Origin: JBBIJR01 sp037445875 | Lineage (GTDB): Bacteria > CLD3 > SB21 | NCBI GenBank assembly: GCA_037445875.1 | Contig: JBBIJR010000004.1 | Span: 1-64,000 of the forward strand | Length of the DNA stretch: 64,000 nucleotides | Reading direction: 5' to 3' | Shown: positions 34,507-42,917 of the stretch, one piece after another | Numbering within the stretch: the stretch's first letter is position 1 | How the letters are laid out: each line of letters opens with the position of its first letter | The notes under the pieces: generated by a model | Told to the model about the DNA's origin: nothing | The model's database searches: none | What the model saw: the letters and a program-made list of their open reading frames with translations, nothing else | Made by a program: the position numbers and the translations under genes

Positions 34507-36264
34507 CTATTGACCACCACCCCCCGACCTCAATTCCACGATCTGATTTCTCGCCAGGTCCACGCCGGGCGCATTGGGGTACTGGCGGATAAACTCCTGC
34601 AGCCCCTTCACCGCTTCGTCGACGCCCCTGACCTCCTTGACGGCATACGCGCGGTCCCGCTGCAGAGGGTAATAGTCGGGCGTCAGAGTGAGTCCTTGTT
34701 CGTACTGCTCGATGGCCTTCGCGAAATCGTGCTTGACGTAGTGCAGGTACAGGGCCAGATAATAATATCCCTCCCGGTCGTCCGGATATAATTCCGTGAT
34801 CAAACGATAGTTGCTGAAGCACTGCTGGTCGTCGTTGTTTACCCATCCCAGGTTGCCGCGGAAGATCAGCGCCTCCTTGCTGGTGCCTTTGAAGCGATCG
34901 CCAAAGGACTGAATCTTGTCGAGGTAATGAGGGGGCATCCGGTCTTCCATCTTGGCAAACGAGTACACGCAGCCCATCAGTGACCAGGCCAGCGCGAAAT
35001 TGGAATCCAACTGCACGGCCTTCTCAAACTCCTCGATGGCCTCGACGGACCGCCCGAATACGTGCAGGTCGTAGCCTTTAACGAAATGATGATACGCTTC
35101 GAGCGAGGAGGTTGTGAGATCCTCCAGGCGTATGGACGACGACGCGGAGGTATCCTTCACCTCAAATAGCTCGGTGATCTTCTGTTGAAATTTCACGCAG
35201 AGCGAATCGATGAGGACGCCTAGAATACTCTCCTCCATGTCTTCCCGGACGACATACGTCGCCAGCAGCCGCTCTTCCTCGAGGTCGTTCAGATCGGCCG
35301 ACAGGATAAAGGTGTTGCCCAGCTTGCTGAGTTTTCCGTTGATCATGAGGCGGCTGTGGGCCTCCCGGCCCACTTTCTCGGCGAGGTCCGGGTTGTTGGC
35401 CAGGTCGTCGTCGGTGATGTTGAGGCTGCGGACGATCTTGGCGATCCGGATGGGACTGATGAGCTGCACGTGGGGGAATTCGTAGAACTTCTGCACCATG
35501 GCGTCGGTGATGATCTTGCCGATATGCACGCGCTGAAGATGGTCGTCCTGGGTCTGGTCGCTGAACGACAGCAGCGCCAGGGTCGGCCGGCTCGACGTCG
35601 CCTTCTGCGGCGAAGGCATCACAAAAAGGTAGTACCACAACCCGGCCGCGACCGCCAGCACGCCTGCGGCCGCACCCGCCGCCCGCTTCCACGGGGCCGC
35701 CCTTCTGGTCGCGTGCACGCCCGGACGGTGAATGCCTTTTGGACGCTGCGGGTCCCAGACAACCTCGTACACGTGAATGGGTCGGCTGATGTTCTTCAAC
35801 TCCTGGCTCCCCAGATCGCTGAACTCGTAGCTTAGCTTGCCGAGCGTGATGGAGTATACGTCGTGCGAAATGAACACTTGTCCGGCATCGGCCAGGGACT
35901 GGATGCGGCTCGCGATATTCACTCCGTCCCCGAATACGTCGTTGTCCCGGTAGATCACGTCCCCCAAATGGATGCCGATCCGCACCTCGATGTGCCGGTC
36001 CGAGGGGGCCGTCCGGTTCCGGTCGACCAGCTTCTTCTGAATGTCCACCGCGGACTGGACGGCGTTGAACACACTGTCGAAGTCAGCCAGGAACGCGTCC
36101 CCGATCGTTTTGATGATCCTCCCCCGGTACGCAAGGATCTGTTGTTCGAGGATGGCGTTGTGCTCCTTCAACAGCTCGAGCGCTTCGTCCTCGTTGGCCT
36201 GCACTTTCTTGCTATAGCCTACCATGTCCGTGAACATGATGACGGCTAACTTGCGCGTTTCCAT
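34507..36264 (-). CDS. class III adenylate cyclase with TPR-type C-terminus
   Basis: The 585-residue protein opens with a class III cyclase domain (residues 1-180). The metal Asp residues are in MFTDMVGYSKK and KTIGDAFLADF, and the transition-state Asn and Arg in GDGVNIASRI, so activity is expected. A single transmembrane helix (about 205-224) leads to a domain resembling TolB-like/FlgO-type nucleotide-cyclase partners (LALLSFSDQTQDD). About six TPR-like helices follow (residues 395-580). It would make cAMP in the cytosol under control of a periplasmic TPR region. It lies 52 bp after the HMA-AraC gene on the same strand and may be co-transcribed. Confidence 0.88.
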   Translation of the reverse strand: METRKLAVIMFTDMVGYSKKVQANEDEALELLKEHNAILEQQILAYRGRIIKTIGDAFLADFDSVFNAVQSAVDIQKKLVDRNRTAPSDRHIEVRIGIHLGDVIYRDNDVFGDGVNIASRIQSLADAGQVFISHDVYSITLGKLSYEFSDLGSQELKNISRPIHVYEVVWDPQRPKGIHRPGVHATRRAAPWKRAAGAAAGVLAVAAGLWYYLFVMPSPQKATSSRPTLALLSFSDQTQDDHLQRVHIGKIITDAMVQKFYEFPHVQLISPIRIAKIVRSLNITDDDLANNPDLAEKVGREAHSRLMINGKLSKLGNTFILSADLNDLEEERLLATYVVREDMEESILGVLIDSLCVKFQQKITELFEVKDTSASSSIRLEDLTTSSLEAYHHFVKGYDLHVFGRSVEAIEEFEKAVQLDSNFALAWSLMGCVYSFAKMEDRMPPHYLDKIQSFGDRFKGTSKEALIFRGNLGWVNNDDQQCFSNYRLITELYPDDREGYYYLALYLHYVKHDFAKAIEQYEQGLTLTPDYYPLQRDRAYAVKEVRGVDEAVKGLQEFIRQYPNAPGVDLARNQIVELRSGGGGQ

Positions 36265-36316
36265 TCGCGGCGGTACTCCGTTTGGTTGTAAAAGACGTTT
36301 TTCGAATACGAATCGG

Positions 36317-36886
36317 TCAGCGCCGGGTGACGCGGTCGAGCGGCTTCCGCGGTACCTTGCGCCGCTTGAATTCGGAGGGAGTGAGGCCGGTGACCTGCTT
36401 GAACTGGCCGGAAAGGTGCGCGACGCTGGAGTAGTTCAATCGATAAGCTATTTCACTGAGCGTGAGTTCGCCGTATTTGAGCAATTCCTTGACCCGCTCG
36501 ATCCGCTGGAGAATAATATACCGCTCGACGGTCACGTTTTCCATATCGGAAAAAAGTCCGCTGAGGTAATGATACTCGGCGCCGACCTCGCGGGCCAGAT
36601 ATTCGGAGAAGTTCCCTCTATTCTCGCCGTCGAGCGTGCGAATGCGCCGGAGGACGGCCGCTTTGATCTGCTCGACGGTTCGCATCCTCCGGTCATCGAT
36701 CAGCTCGAAACCGTTGGCACGCAGGACTTCGGCCACTCGGGTGCGGTCGACTGCGCGAGCGCGGACCCGAACCTCTCCCAGCGTCACCTCATCCACGCGA
36801 TACCCGAGTTTCTCGAGTTCCTCCCGCACGACGCGCACGCATCGGTCGCAGACCATGTTCTTGATATACAGCACGTGCTCCTTCAT
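36317..36886 (-). CDS. HMA-AraC fusion transcription regulator
   Basis: The 189-residue protein joins an N-terminal HMA-like metal domain (LYIKNMVCDRCVRVVREEL, CxxC at residues 13-16) to an AraC-type DNA-binding domain with two HTH units (SEYLAREVGAEYHYLSGLFS and LSEIAYRLNYSSVAHLSGQF, ending GLTPSEFKRR). It should sense a soft metal, probably Cu(I), through the CxxC. The start codon lies only 3 nt after a perfect TATATTGA -7 element and has no ribosome-binding site, so the message is predicted leaderless. The next Met would remove part of the metal domain. Direct repeats at copA are its likely target. Confidence 0.88.
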   Translation of the reverse strand: MKEHVLYIKNMVCDRCVRVVREELEKLGYRVDEVTLGEVRVRARAVDRTRVAEVLRANGFELIDDRRMRTVEQIKAAVLRRIRTLDGENRGNFSEYLAREVGAEYHYLSGLFSDMENVTVERYIILQRIERVKELLKYGELTLSEIAYRLNYSSVAHLSGQFKQVTGLTPSEFKRRKVPRKPLDRVTRR

Positions 36887-36889
36887 GCT

Positions 36890-36920
36890 TCAATATAGCC
36901 CATGACGCCGCCGGATTCAA
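36890..36920 (-). promoter_or_regulatory. predicted promoter, TTG-N20-TATATTGA (leaderless)
   Basis: On the minus strand TTG (36918-36920) and TATATTGA (36890-36897) are 20 bp apart. Transcription would begin at or within 2 nt of the regulator's ATG at 36886. Confidence 0.6.
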
Positions 36921-36932
36921 GCGGTCCGGCCG

Positions 36933-36963
36933 TTGACTCTCTGCGCTCGGCTCCTTATGTTGC
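36933..36963 (+). promoter_or_regulatory. predicted promoter, TTG-N20-TATGTTGC
   Basis: TTGACT begins at 36933 and TATGTTGC lies at 36956-36963. It drives tag, back to back with the divergent HMA-AraC promoter. Confidence 0.6.
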
Positions 36964-36996
36964 TGCCGTCTAATCTCTACCCAACAGGAGCTCTTC

Positions 36997-37572
36997 ATGC
37001 CGCTCGACTCACGTCCGCGCTGCTGGTGGTGCGGAAACGACCCGCTGTACGCGAAATATCACGACGAAGAATGGGGCGTACCGGTGCACGACGACCGGAA
37101 GATGTTTGAAATGCTCGTTCTCGAAGGATTTCAGGCCGGCCTCAGCTGGATCACCATCCTGCGCAAACGGGAGAATTTCCGGAAGGCGTTCAGAAACTTT
37201 CGCCCTGAAATCGTGGCCCGGTTCACCGCACGCGACGTCAGCCGCCTGTTGCAGGACGAGACCATCGTGCGCAACCGGCAGAAGATCATGGCCGCCGTCA
37301 GCAACGCCCGGGCGTTCCTCGATGTCCAGAAGAAATTCGGAACCTTCGACCGCTACATCTGGCAGTTTACCGGCGGCCGAACCCTGCGGGACCCGCGCGG
37401 CAGAACAAGAAGGAACATTCGGCCAACATCGCCTGAATCGGATGCGCTGTCCAAAGACCTCAAAGCGCGCGGGTTCAGGTTCGTCGGATCCACGATCGTC
37501 TACAGCCACATGCAGGCCACCGGCATGGTGGACGACCACGTCAAAGGATGCTGGAAGTACGTGGAACGTTAG
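36997..37572 (+). CDS. tag: DNA-3-methyladenine glycosylase I
   Basis: The 191-residue enzyme excises 3-methyladenine from alkylated DNA. The zinc ligands expected in Tag are visible: Cys in PRCWWCGND, His in YHDEEWG, and the terminal His and Cys in DDHVKGCWKY. The helix-hairpin-helix scaffold and substrate-pocket residues lie in MLVLEGFQAGLSWITILRKR. CAGGAG precedes the ATG. It is a single-gene unit divergent from the metal regulator. Confidence 0.93.
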   Translation: MPLDSRPRCWWCGNDPLYAKYHDEEWGVPVHDDRKMFEMLVLEGFQAGLSWITILRKRENFRKAFRNFRPEIVARFTARDVSRLLQDETIVRNRQKIMAAVSNARAFLDVQKKFGTFDRYIWQFTGGRTLRDPRGRTRRNIRPTSPESDALSKDLKARGFRFVGSTIVYSHMQATGMVDDHVKGCWKYVER

Positions 37573-37587
37573 CGGGGTCGGAAGGGA

Positions 37588-38694
37588 TCAGGCGGTGTCC
37601 TTGAGGAAGAAATCGAATGCGGTGATGAATTCCTTGGGAACCTCGGCGTCCGTGACAGGTCGCAGCTTGCGTTCATCGTCGATCACTTCCTGCAGTTCAC
37701 CCAGTCGGGCAATCTCGAGAAAAACGGGTAGCAGGTCTTCGTCGAAATGCGTGATCATTTCTTTTTCCAGAATCTGGCAGGCGTTGTCGGTCACCAGCGC
37801 ATTGCGGTACGGGCGCGTACTCGTCAGGGCATCGAATGTGTCGCAGATGGCGATGATTCTCGCTTCCAGAGGAATTTCGTGCCCCAGCAAACGATAGGGA
37901 TATCCCTTACCGTCCATCCTCTCATGGTGGTAGGCGACGATGTTCAACAGGGATTGGCTGGACTTGAGCGGTGCGCATATCTTGACGCCTATGTCCGGAT
38001 GGGCCTGGATTTCCCGGTACTCGTCCGATGTCAGACGTCCCTGTTTCAGCAGGATGGTGTCGGAGACGCCGATCTTGCCGATGTCGTGCAGGATGGCGCC
38101 CTTGTACAGAATTTGTTGGTAACTCTGGTCCAGATCGAGCGCGGCGGCGAACTTGATGCCGAATTTTCCCACGCGCTCGGAATGGCCGCGGGTGTATGGG
38201 TCCCTCGCTTCAACCGCGCGTGAAAAGGCCAGAACGATCTCGTCGATGTTCTCCAACTGAGCGTTCAGGCTTTTCAGATTGAGCGCGGACCGGATACGGG
38301 TCTTCAGTTCGAGCGGATCAAACGGCTTGGCGATGATATCGTTGGCGCCGGCTTGAATGCCCTTGATGCGGTCCTCTGGTCGTGTCAATCCGGTGATCAG
38401 CACGACCGGAATATGGCTGGTCGCCGGATCGCCTTTCATCATCCGGCAAAGATGGAAACCGTTGATGTAGCGGATCGTGATATCGGAAAGGATGAGGTCG
38501 GGCGGCCTCGCCTCGATCGAGTCGATGGCCTGGCGGCCGTCGGGAACCACCTCGACCGAATAACCTTCATGTTCCAGAAGCTTGACCATCTCTTGCGCCA
38601 TGCGGACCTCATTGTCCACGATCAGAATTCGCTCCGCTCGCGGCTCCCACCAGCGAATGCTGTCCAGCTTCTTTTTGAGATTGTTTAGGTCCAT
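37588..38694 (-). CDS. response regulator with HD-GYP c-di-GMP phosphodiesterase output
   Basis: The 368-residue protein has a receiver (residues 22-140) with the phospho-acceptor Asp in LILSDITIRY and Lys in IIAKPFDPLEL. The HD-GYP domain that follows has the HD pair in AILHDIGKIG and the GYP signature in HHERMDGKGYP. HD-GYP proteins hydrolyse c-di-GMP to GMP. The receiver's acidic start is VDNEVRM, with Asn where a second Asp is usual, which may weaken magnesium binding. I use the ATG at 38694 rather than the adjoining TTG. It is convergent with tag; the kinase is not adjacent. Confidence 0.92.
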   Translation of the reverse strand: MDLNNLKKKLDSIRWWEPRAERILIVDNEVRMAQEMVKLLEHEGYSVEVVPDGRQAIDSIEARPPDLILSDITIRYINGFHLCRMMKGDPATSHIPVVLITGLTRPEDRIKGIQAGANDIIAKPFDPLELKTRIRSALNLKSLNAQLENIDEIVLAFSRAVEARDPYTRGHSERVGKFGIKFAAALDLDQSYQQILYKGAILHDIGKIGVSDTILLKQGRLTSDEYREIQAHPDIGVKICAPLKSSQSLLNIVAYHHERMDGKGYPYRLLGHEIPLEARIIAICDTFDALTSTRPYRNALVTDNACQILEKEMITHFDEDLLPVFLEIARLGELQEVIDDERKLRPVTDAEVPKEFITAFDFFLKDTA

Positions 38695-38902
38695 CAAGTC
38701 CCGGAGGACGCAAACTCCCGTATTGCGGTCAAATCTTCGAACTCATCGGGCCACTTGGGCGACACACCCGATAGACCCGCCCCACATAGTCAGTAAATAT
38801 ACGCGTTCCCTCGCGGTTATGCAATACATCATCCCGCGCGGGTGGCTTTTTGCATGTTGATCAGAAGCCCCGATCTGAGAGTGAGCTGGGTCGGTGAGCG
38901 GC

Positions 38903-39646
38903 CTACAGCAAGAGTTTCAGCCGGTCGTATCCGGCACGGCTGACCGGCAATCGGTCGCCGCTCTTCAGAATGACAATGCGGCTGTCTTTGGCATACAACT
39001 CGATGCGCGCCAGCCGGTCCAGGTTGAGCACGAACGAGCGATGAATGCGGACGAATTTCCCCGGATCGAGGCGATCGGCCAGTTCGTTGAGCCGCATGGC
39101 TTTGAGATGAGTGGTCCCGGCGGCGTGCAAGCATACGTAGTCGTCCTGGGCCTCCGCGTAATCAATCGAAGCCACAGGGAGGACGTGAACGTTCGTGCCC
39201 TCCCGGATCAGCACGCGTTCGAGCCAGCCTTGTTTCGATTGGGAGTCTCGTACCAGTGCGCGATGGTCCGGTGCGTGCCCGCGGCGCAGTCGTTCCGCGG
39301 CATGCTTCAACGCCTCATCGAGGCGTTCCTGGCTCACGGGCTTCAACAGATAATCTACCGCGTGCACTTCAAACGCCCGTATCGCGAACTCTTCGTACGC
39401 GGTGACAAAGATAACCGGCACGGGCCCGTTCAGGAGCTCGAGCACTTCGAATCCCGTCAGTTTGGGCATCTGGATGTCGAGGAACACCAGGTCCGGCTTC
39501 ACGCTTTCGATCTCCCGGACGGCGTCGAAGCCGTTTGCACACTCCGCAACGATCTCCACGTGCGGGTGATGGGACAAGAACTCCCGGATCAAGTCCCGCG
39601 CCAGGGGTTCGTCGTCCACGACGGCGACGCGAAGCCGTTCGTTCAT
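38903..39646 (-). CDS. LytTR-family response regulator
   Basis: The 247-residue protein has a receiver (VAVVDDEPLAR, Asp in LVFLDIQMPKLTG, Lys in DYLLKPVSQERL) and a C-terminal LytTR DNA-binding domain (residues about 145-245: LIREGTNVHVLPVASIDYAE, KFVRIHRSFVLNLD). It overlaps its LytS-type kinase by 4 bp (ATGA), and both follow two LiaF-like membrane proteins in one operon. LytTR proteins bind 9-bp direct repeats about 21 bp apart, and exactly such repeats occur upstream of this operon (41848-41878), so it probably regulates itself. Confidence 0.93.
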   Translation of the reverse strand: MNERLRVAVVDDEPLARDLIREFLSHHPHVEIVAECANGFDAVREIESVKPDLVFLDIQMPKLTGFEVLELLNGPVPVIFVTAYEEFAIRAFEVHAVDYLLKPVSQERLDEALKHAAERLRRGHAPDHRALVRDSQSKQGWLERVLIREGTNVHVLPVASIDYAEAQDDYVCLHAAGTTHLKAMRLNELADRLDPGKFVRIHRSFVLNLDRLARIELYAKDSRIVILKSGDRLPVSRAGYDRLKLLL

Positions 39647-40710
39647 GCCTCGATCTCCTTTCGGAACGGCAGCGTAAGAACCACCTCGAACGATCGCTCT
39701 TCCGCCATCACGCGCAGGTTGGCGTCCGATCCGTACAGGGCGTTCAACCGGCGCCGCACGTTGTCGAGCCCCATTCCCGTACCGCGGCCGGACGCGGCAA
39801 CCGGGTCCCGATCGTTTCGCACACGCAACTCGAGGACCGGTCCCAGCGGCTTTCCGGTCACTTCCACGGTCCCGCCCTCCACTCGCTGGCCCACGCCGTG
39901 TTTGATAGCGTTTTCGATCAGCGGTTGCAGCAGCAGGGACGGCACCCGCGCCAGCCGCGCCTCGTCCGATACTTCCGTGCGAACGTGAAGACGGTCTCCA
40001 AACCTCACGTGCTCGATTTCGAGGTAATGCGTCAGAAGCTCCATTTCCTGTTCCAATGTGATGTGTTCCTCGGCTCCGTACTGCAGACTCTTTCGGAAAA
40101 AATCGGCCAGCTGATTGACCATGCCGCGGGCCGCTTTCGGATTCCGCCCGATCAACGCACTGACGGAATTGAGACTGTTGAACAGAAAGTGGGGGTTGAT
40201 CTGCGCGCGAAGGGCTTTGAGTTCCGATGCCTGGGCGAGTACCTTGAGCTCGAACTCGTTTTTCTCCCTCTCCCTTGCAGTTTCCATGGCGGCCAGCAAG
40301 TAATGGACGGCCGCGGTCAGCAGATAGAGGATCGCGCCGATGGCGAACCAGATGCGCCACTGGCTCACGGACCGTTCGGCGAACTCGAGAGCAGGCGACA
40401 GTTGACCCAGGGCCGCTATCCACAACTCGCCGGCCAGCATCCACACCACCGTAGTCAGCGTGGCCGTGAGCCCGAACACAAAGGCGATCCGCAAAAAATG
40501 CGTGGCCCCGAGGGGAAATACCCGGCACAGATACCATGCGGACAAGCCGGCCACACCCAGCATCAGCGTCATGGGAACCGCATAGAACAGGCTCTGCAGA
40601 GAGGTGAATTCTCCCGAGCTTCGCATCAGGGCGCTCATCAGGATGCCGGCGACGGTCCAGACGGCCACGTAGGCCCACAATCTCGGGCGATGGTCAAGAA
40701 TCGGATGCAT
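39643..40710 (-). CDS. LytS-type sensor histidine kinase
   Basis: The 355-residue protein has four to five transmembrane helices (residues 12-155) and no obvious extracellular domain. The His_kinase domain follows, with the phospho-His in INPHFLFNSLNSVSALIG, then the ATPase boxes LLQPLIENAIKHG and GTGMGLDNVRRRL. Intramembrane-sensing kinases of this design respond to cell-envelope stress. I start at the ATG at 40710, 5 nt after the upstream LiaF-like gene. It phosphorylates the LytTR regulator, whose start overlaps its stop. Confidence 0.92.
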   Translation of the reverse strand: MHPILDHRPRLWAYVAVWTVAGILMSALMRSSGEFTSLQSLFYAVPMTLMLGVAGLSAWYLCRVFPLGATHFLRIAFVFGLTATLTTVVWMLAGELWIAALGQLSPALEFAERSVSQWRIWFAIGAILYLLTAAVHYLLAAMETAREREKNEFELKVLAQASELKALRAQINPHFLFNSLNSVSALIGRNPKAARGMVNQLADFFRKSLQYGAEEHITLEQEMELLTHYLEIEHVRFGDRLHVRTEVSDEARLARVPSLLLQPLIENAIKHGVGQRVEGGTVEVTGKPLGPVLELRVRNDRDPVAASGRGTGMGLDNVRRRLNALYGSDANLRVMAEERSFEVVLTLPFRKEIEA

Positions 40711-40715
40711 GCACG

Positions 40716-41423
40716 CTAATTCTTGACCTCCACACCGCCCATAATGGCATGTCCACGAATGATCAGACGCTTTGTGGTTTCCCCGGACGGCGAATGTGTG
40801 CCGTCCTGGAAACCGCCCAGGATCGGAACACCCTCCACGGTGACCGACCAATCGGTCGGGACCTGGATTTCGATTCCGCCCCACAACGCAAATACGTCGA
40901 ACTCCGCCGGCCCGCTGCGAATCGAGGCATGCCGCAGGTCAATGCGAAGACCGCCCATCACCGCCGTCAAGTCCCCCCCCTTGAAATCCTCCGAAAAACT
41001 GCGCCGCTCCAGTCCGCCGACGACGGCCGCTGCATTGATACGGTCTCCCGGGTCGCCTCCGCCCGTCGAACCGTCCGGCGCCTCTCCGTCCCTCCTCTTC
41101 TGCAGCGCCCGGGCGATCATGCCGCCGCCGAAAAGAATGAGCAGCAGCGGCCACCAATCTCGAAAACTGAAATACAACAGGTCCAGACGATGCAGGACCA
41201 TTAGAGAACCGACGGCAATCAGGCCGCCTCCGATCAGAATAGACGACCGGTCACGGCCGTTTGCCAACCTCAGGGCACCGAACACGATGAACAGCACCGG
41301 CCAGAATCGCAAGATGCCGAACGCATTCAACAAGCCGGTGTTGTGGAGGATGAACAGCGTCCCCACGGTCACCAACACGACGCCCCACACAAGATGGTAC
41401 GGCATATGGTTTCTTCGCCGCAT
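40716..41423 (-). CDS. LiaF-like membrane protein (DUF5668 plus C-terminal beta domain)
   Basis: The 235-residue protein has four N-terminal transmembrane segments in DUF5668 style (HLVWGVVLVTVGTLFILH, FWPVLFIVFGALRL, SILIGGGLIAVGSLMVL, WWPLLLILFGGGMIA). A soluble right-handed beta-helix-like domain follows (AVVGGLERRSFSEDFKGG to GHAIMGGVEVKN) typical of LiaF/VraT proteins. In Firmicutes LiaF inhibits the envelope-stress kinase LiaS. Here it sits directly before a LytS-type kinase, so an analogous gatekeeper role is likely. Confidence 0.9.
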   Translation of the reverse strand: MRRRNHMPYHLVWGVVLVTVGTLFILHNTGLLNAFGILRFWPVLFIVFGALRLANGRDRSSILIGGGLIAVGSLMVLHRLDLLYFSFRDWWPLLLILFGGGMIARALQKRRDGEAPDGSTGGGDPGDRINAAAVVGGLERRSFSEDFKGGDLTAVMGGLRIDLRHASIRSGPAEFDVFALWGGIEIQVPTDWSVTVEGVPILGGFQDGTHSPSGETTKRLIIRGHAIMGGVEVKN

Positions 41424-41424
41424 G

Positions 41425-41781
41425 TTATTCCTCCTCCGTGCGTTGGCGCCGGACCAATGCCTTGCCCAGCAGCGTCGCTCCCCAGGCGACGATCAACAGC
41501 GGCCACGTGTCGGAAAAGTCCAATCCCCACACATGCTCCAGCGAGACAAACAACCACAGGCCGATGAAGGCGAGCCATAACCCGTCTCCCAGCGCCGGCG
41601 TTCCAATCGAGAGCGCAAACCGTCCGAGACCGATGAAGATGAGTATAAAAGGCCAGTACCGCCAGAATTCGTCGATGGGCAGAATGTCGAAATTGGCCAG
41701 AAGGAAAAAGAGGCCTGTAACGACCAGGATGGCCCCGGTGACGAGGTGCATGGCCGGCTTTTCATACGACCTGCATGTCAT
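41425..41781 (-). CDS. small DUF5668 membrane protein (LiaI-LiaF-like)
   Basis: The 118-residue protein consists of four transmembrane segments with the DUF5668 pattern (VTGAILVVTGLFFLLANFDI, FWRYWPFILIFIGLGRFAL, WPLLIVAWGATLLGKAL), a shortened copy of the membrane half of the next gene. AAGGAG precedes the ATG. It is the first gene of the LiaF-like/LytS/LytTR operon, which suggests that it helps tune the kinase or is part of the stress response output. Confidence 0.85.
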   Translation of the reverse strand: MTCRSYEKPAMHLVTGAILVVTGLFFLLANFDILPIDEFWRYWPFILIFIGLGRFALSIGTPALGDGLWLAFIGLWLFVSLEHVWGLDFSDTWPLLIVAWGATLLGKALVRRQRTEEE

Positions 41782-41808
41782 ACAATACTCCTTGACTTGG
41801 TTCATGGC

Positions 41809-41878
41809 CCAAAATACATCCCGCAAGCCGAAAGTCAGCCGTTGATTCGGTGAACGGTGGGTTCGGATCGGTGAACGG
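41809..41878 (-). promoter_or_regulatory. predicted LytTR-dependent promoter
   Basis: On the minus strand two copies of CCGTTCACCG (41869-41878 and 41848-41857) repeat with a 21-bp period. Each contains a 9-mer (TCCGTTCAC, ACCGTTCAC) matching 8 of 9 positions of the published LytTR consensus (W-M-M-GTT-N-R-K), with the expected 12-bp spacer. A -7-like TATTTTGG lies at 41809-41816 and no TTG stands 20-21 bp before it, consistent with activator dependence. Confidence 0.6.
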
Positions 41879-41894
41879 AGAGAAACGCGATTTC

Positions 41895-42419
41895 TTACGT
41901 CGGAAAGTGTTTCTTCTGGCAGTCCGGACAGATACCGTGCGTAAACTCGGCCTCGCTCCGCTCCGTAATGTAAACCTCCATCTGTTCCCACTGCCCCTCC
42001 TCGTTGCGGATACGCTTGCACCAGCTGCAAATGGGAAGGAATCCCTCCAGCACCCGGACTTTCACTTCCAGCGCCCTGGCCTGAACGGAGGCACGGTGGA
42101 TCAGAACGGAAAAGGAAAACAGAACGGCCATGCGCACGACCATGTTGACGGCCGCCTCGTCGAGCATCCAGTGCGTGCGCCACAGGAAGTGAAAAGAAAA
42201 GCGCACGAGGGGTAACAGAAGTGCCAGAGACACGGCCCATCGAAGGTTGAGGTACCAGGCACTCAACGCGACCGGAATCATGTACGTAATCGGAAACTGT
42301 ATGATGGGACCCATGAAGAAATCGACCGCCGGCAGCGCCAACGAAAGCAATAGGACCGACAGTCGCATCCGCTTCGGAGGAAACACCTTTTCCAGGTAAC
42401 CCGCCCAAGATGAATTCAT
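41895..42419 (-). CDS. four-helix membrane protein with C-terminal zinc-ribbon-like domain
   Basis: The 174-residue protein has several transmembrane helices (residues 20-105), a short coiled segment and a C-terminal CxxC...CxxC domain (FLPICSWCKRIRNEEGQWEQ to HGICPDCQKKHF). This C-terminal module is known at the ends of many response regulators and PAS proteins, but its ligand is not known. I use the ATG at 42419, which overlaps the upstream gene's stop by 4 bp; the longer frame lacks a ribosome-binding site. Confidence 0.75.
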   Translation of the reverse strand: MNSSWAGYLEKVFPPKRMRLSVLLLSLALPAVDFFMGPIIQFPITYMIPVALSAWYLNLRWAVSLALLLPLVRFSFHFLWRTHWMLDEAAVNMVVRMAVLFSFSVLIHRASVQARALEVKVRVLEGFLPICSWCKRIRNEEGQWEQMEVYITERSEAEFTHGICPDCQKKHFPT

Positions 42420-42865
42420 GACACGATATCTTTCAATTCCCGACGCAGTGCATTCAACGACATCGTCAGGTCGCGGATGAAGAACGCGAGAGAAACGACC
42501 AGGGAAAGAAAGCTGACCGTAAAGAGACCCACAATCACATCGGTCAAATTGAGACGCGCGTAGTAGGTGATGAACAACATGAAAATCAACAGACTCACGC
42601 AAAAAATGCTGAACAGCGCGAACAGGATGGACAGGCGCAGGACACGGGAACGCCTGAACAGGATGCGAATCTGCGTCGATACGTTTTCTTTTTGTTCGTC
42701 CGGCATTTCCTTCATCTGTCGTGCCAGGGCCCGTGCGCCGTCGGTTGTGCGGGCATAGCGGTTGGACATCGCCAGGAGCAGCAAGCCGATACCCGAGATC
42801 AGGGCGACGGGCGTGATCGAGATCTGAAGTATGTGTACCAGATTTTCAAAATCCGCCGCCGTCAC
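42416..42865 (-). CDS. DUF2721 membrane protein
   Basis: The 149-residue protein has three transmembrane helices (HILQISITPVALISGIGLLLLA; LRLSILFALFSIFCVSLLIFM; VIVGLFTVSFLSLVVSLAFF, each cited in part) in the DUF2721 arrangement, with the RSRVLRLSIL motif between. I choose the GTG at 42865 (MTAADFENL): a TTG four codons upstream would be part of the GGAGGT ribosome-binding site itself. Function unknown. Confidence 0.8.
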   Translation of the reverse strand: MTAADFENLVHILQISITPVALISGIGLLLLAMSNRYARTTDGARALARQMKEMPDEQKENVSTQIRILFRRSRVLRLSILFALFSIFCVSLLIFMLFITYYARLNLTDVIVGLFTVSFLSLVVSLAFFIRDLTMSLNALRRELKDIVS

Positions 42866-42917
42866 GCGAACCTCCAAAAACGGCCATCGGCCATCCGAAG
42901 ATGACCGATGGGATGGA

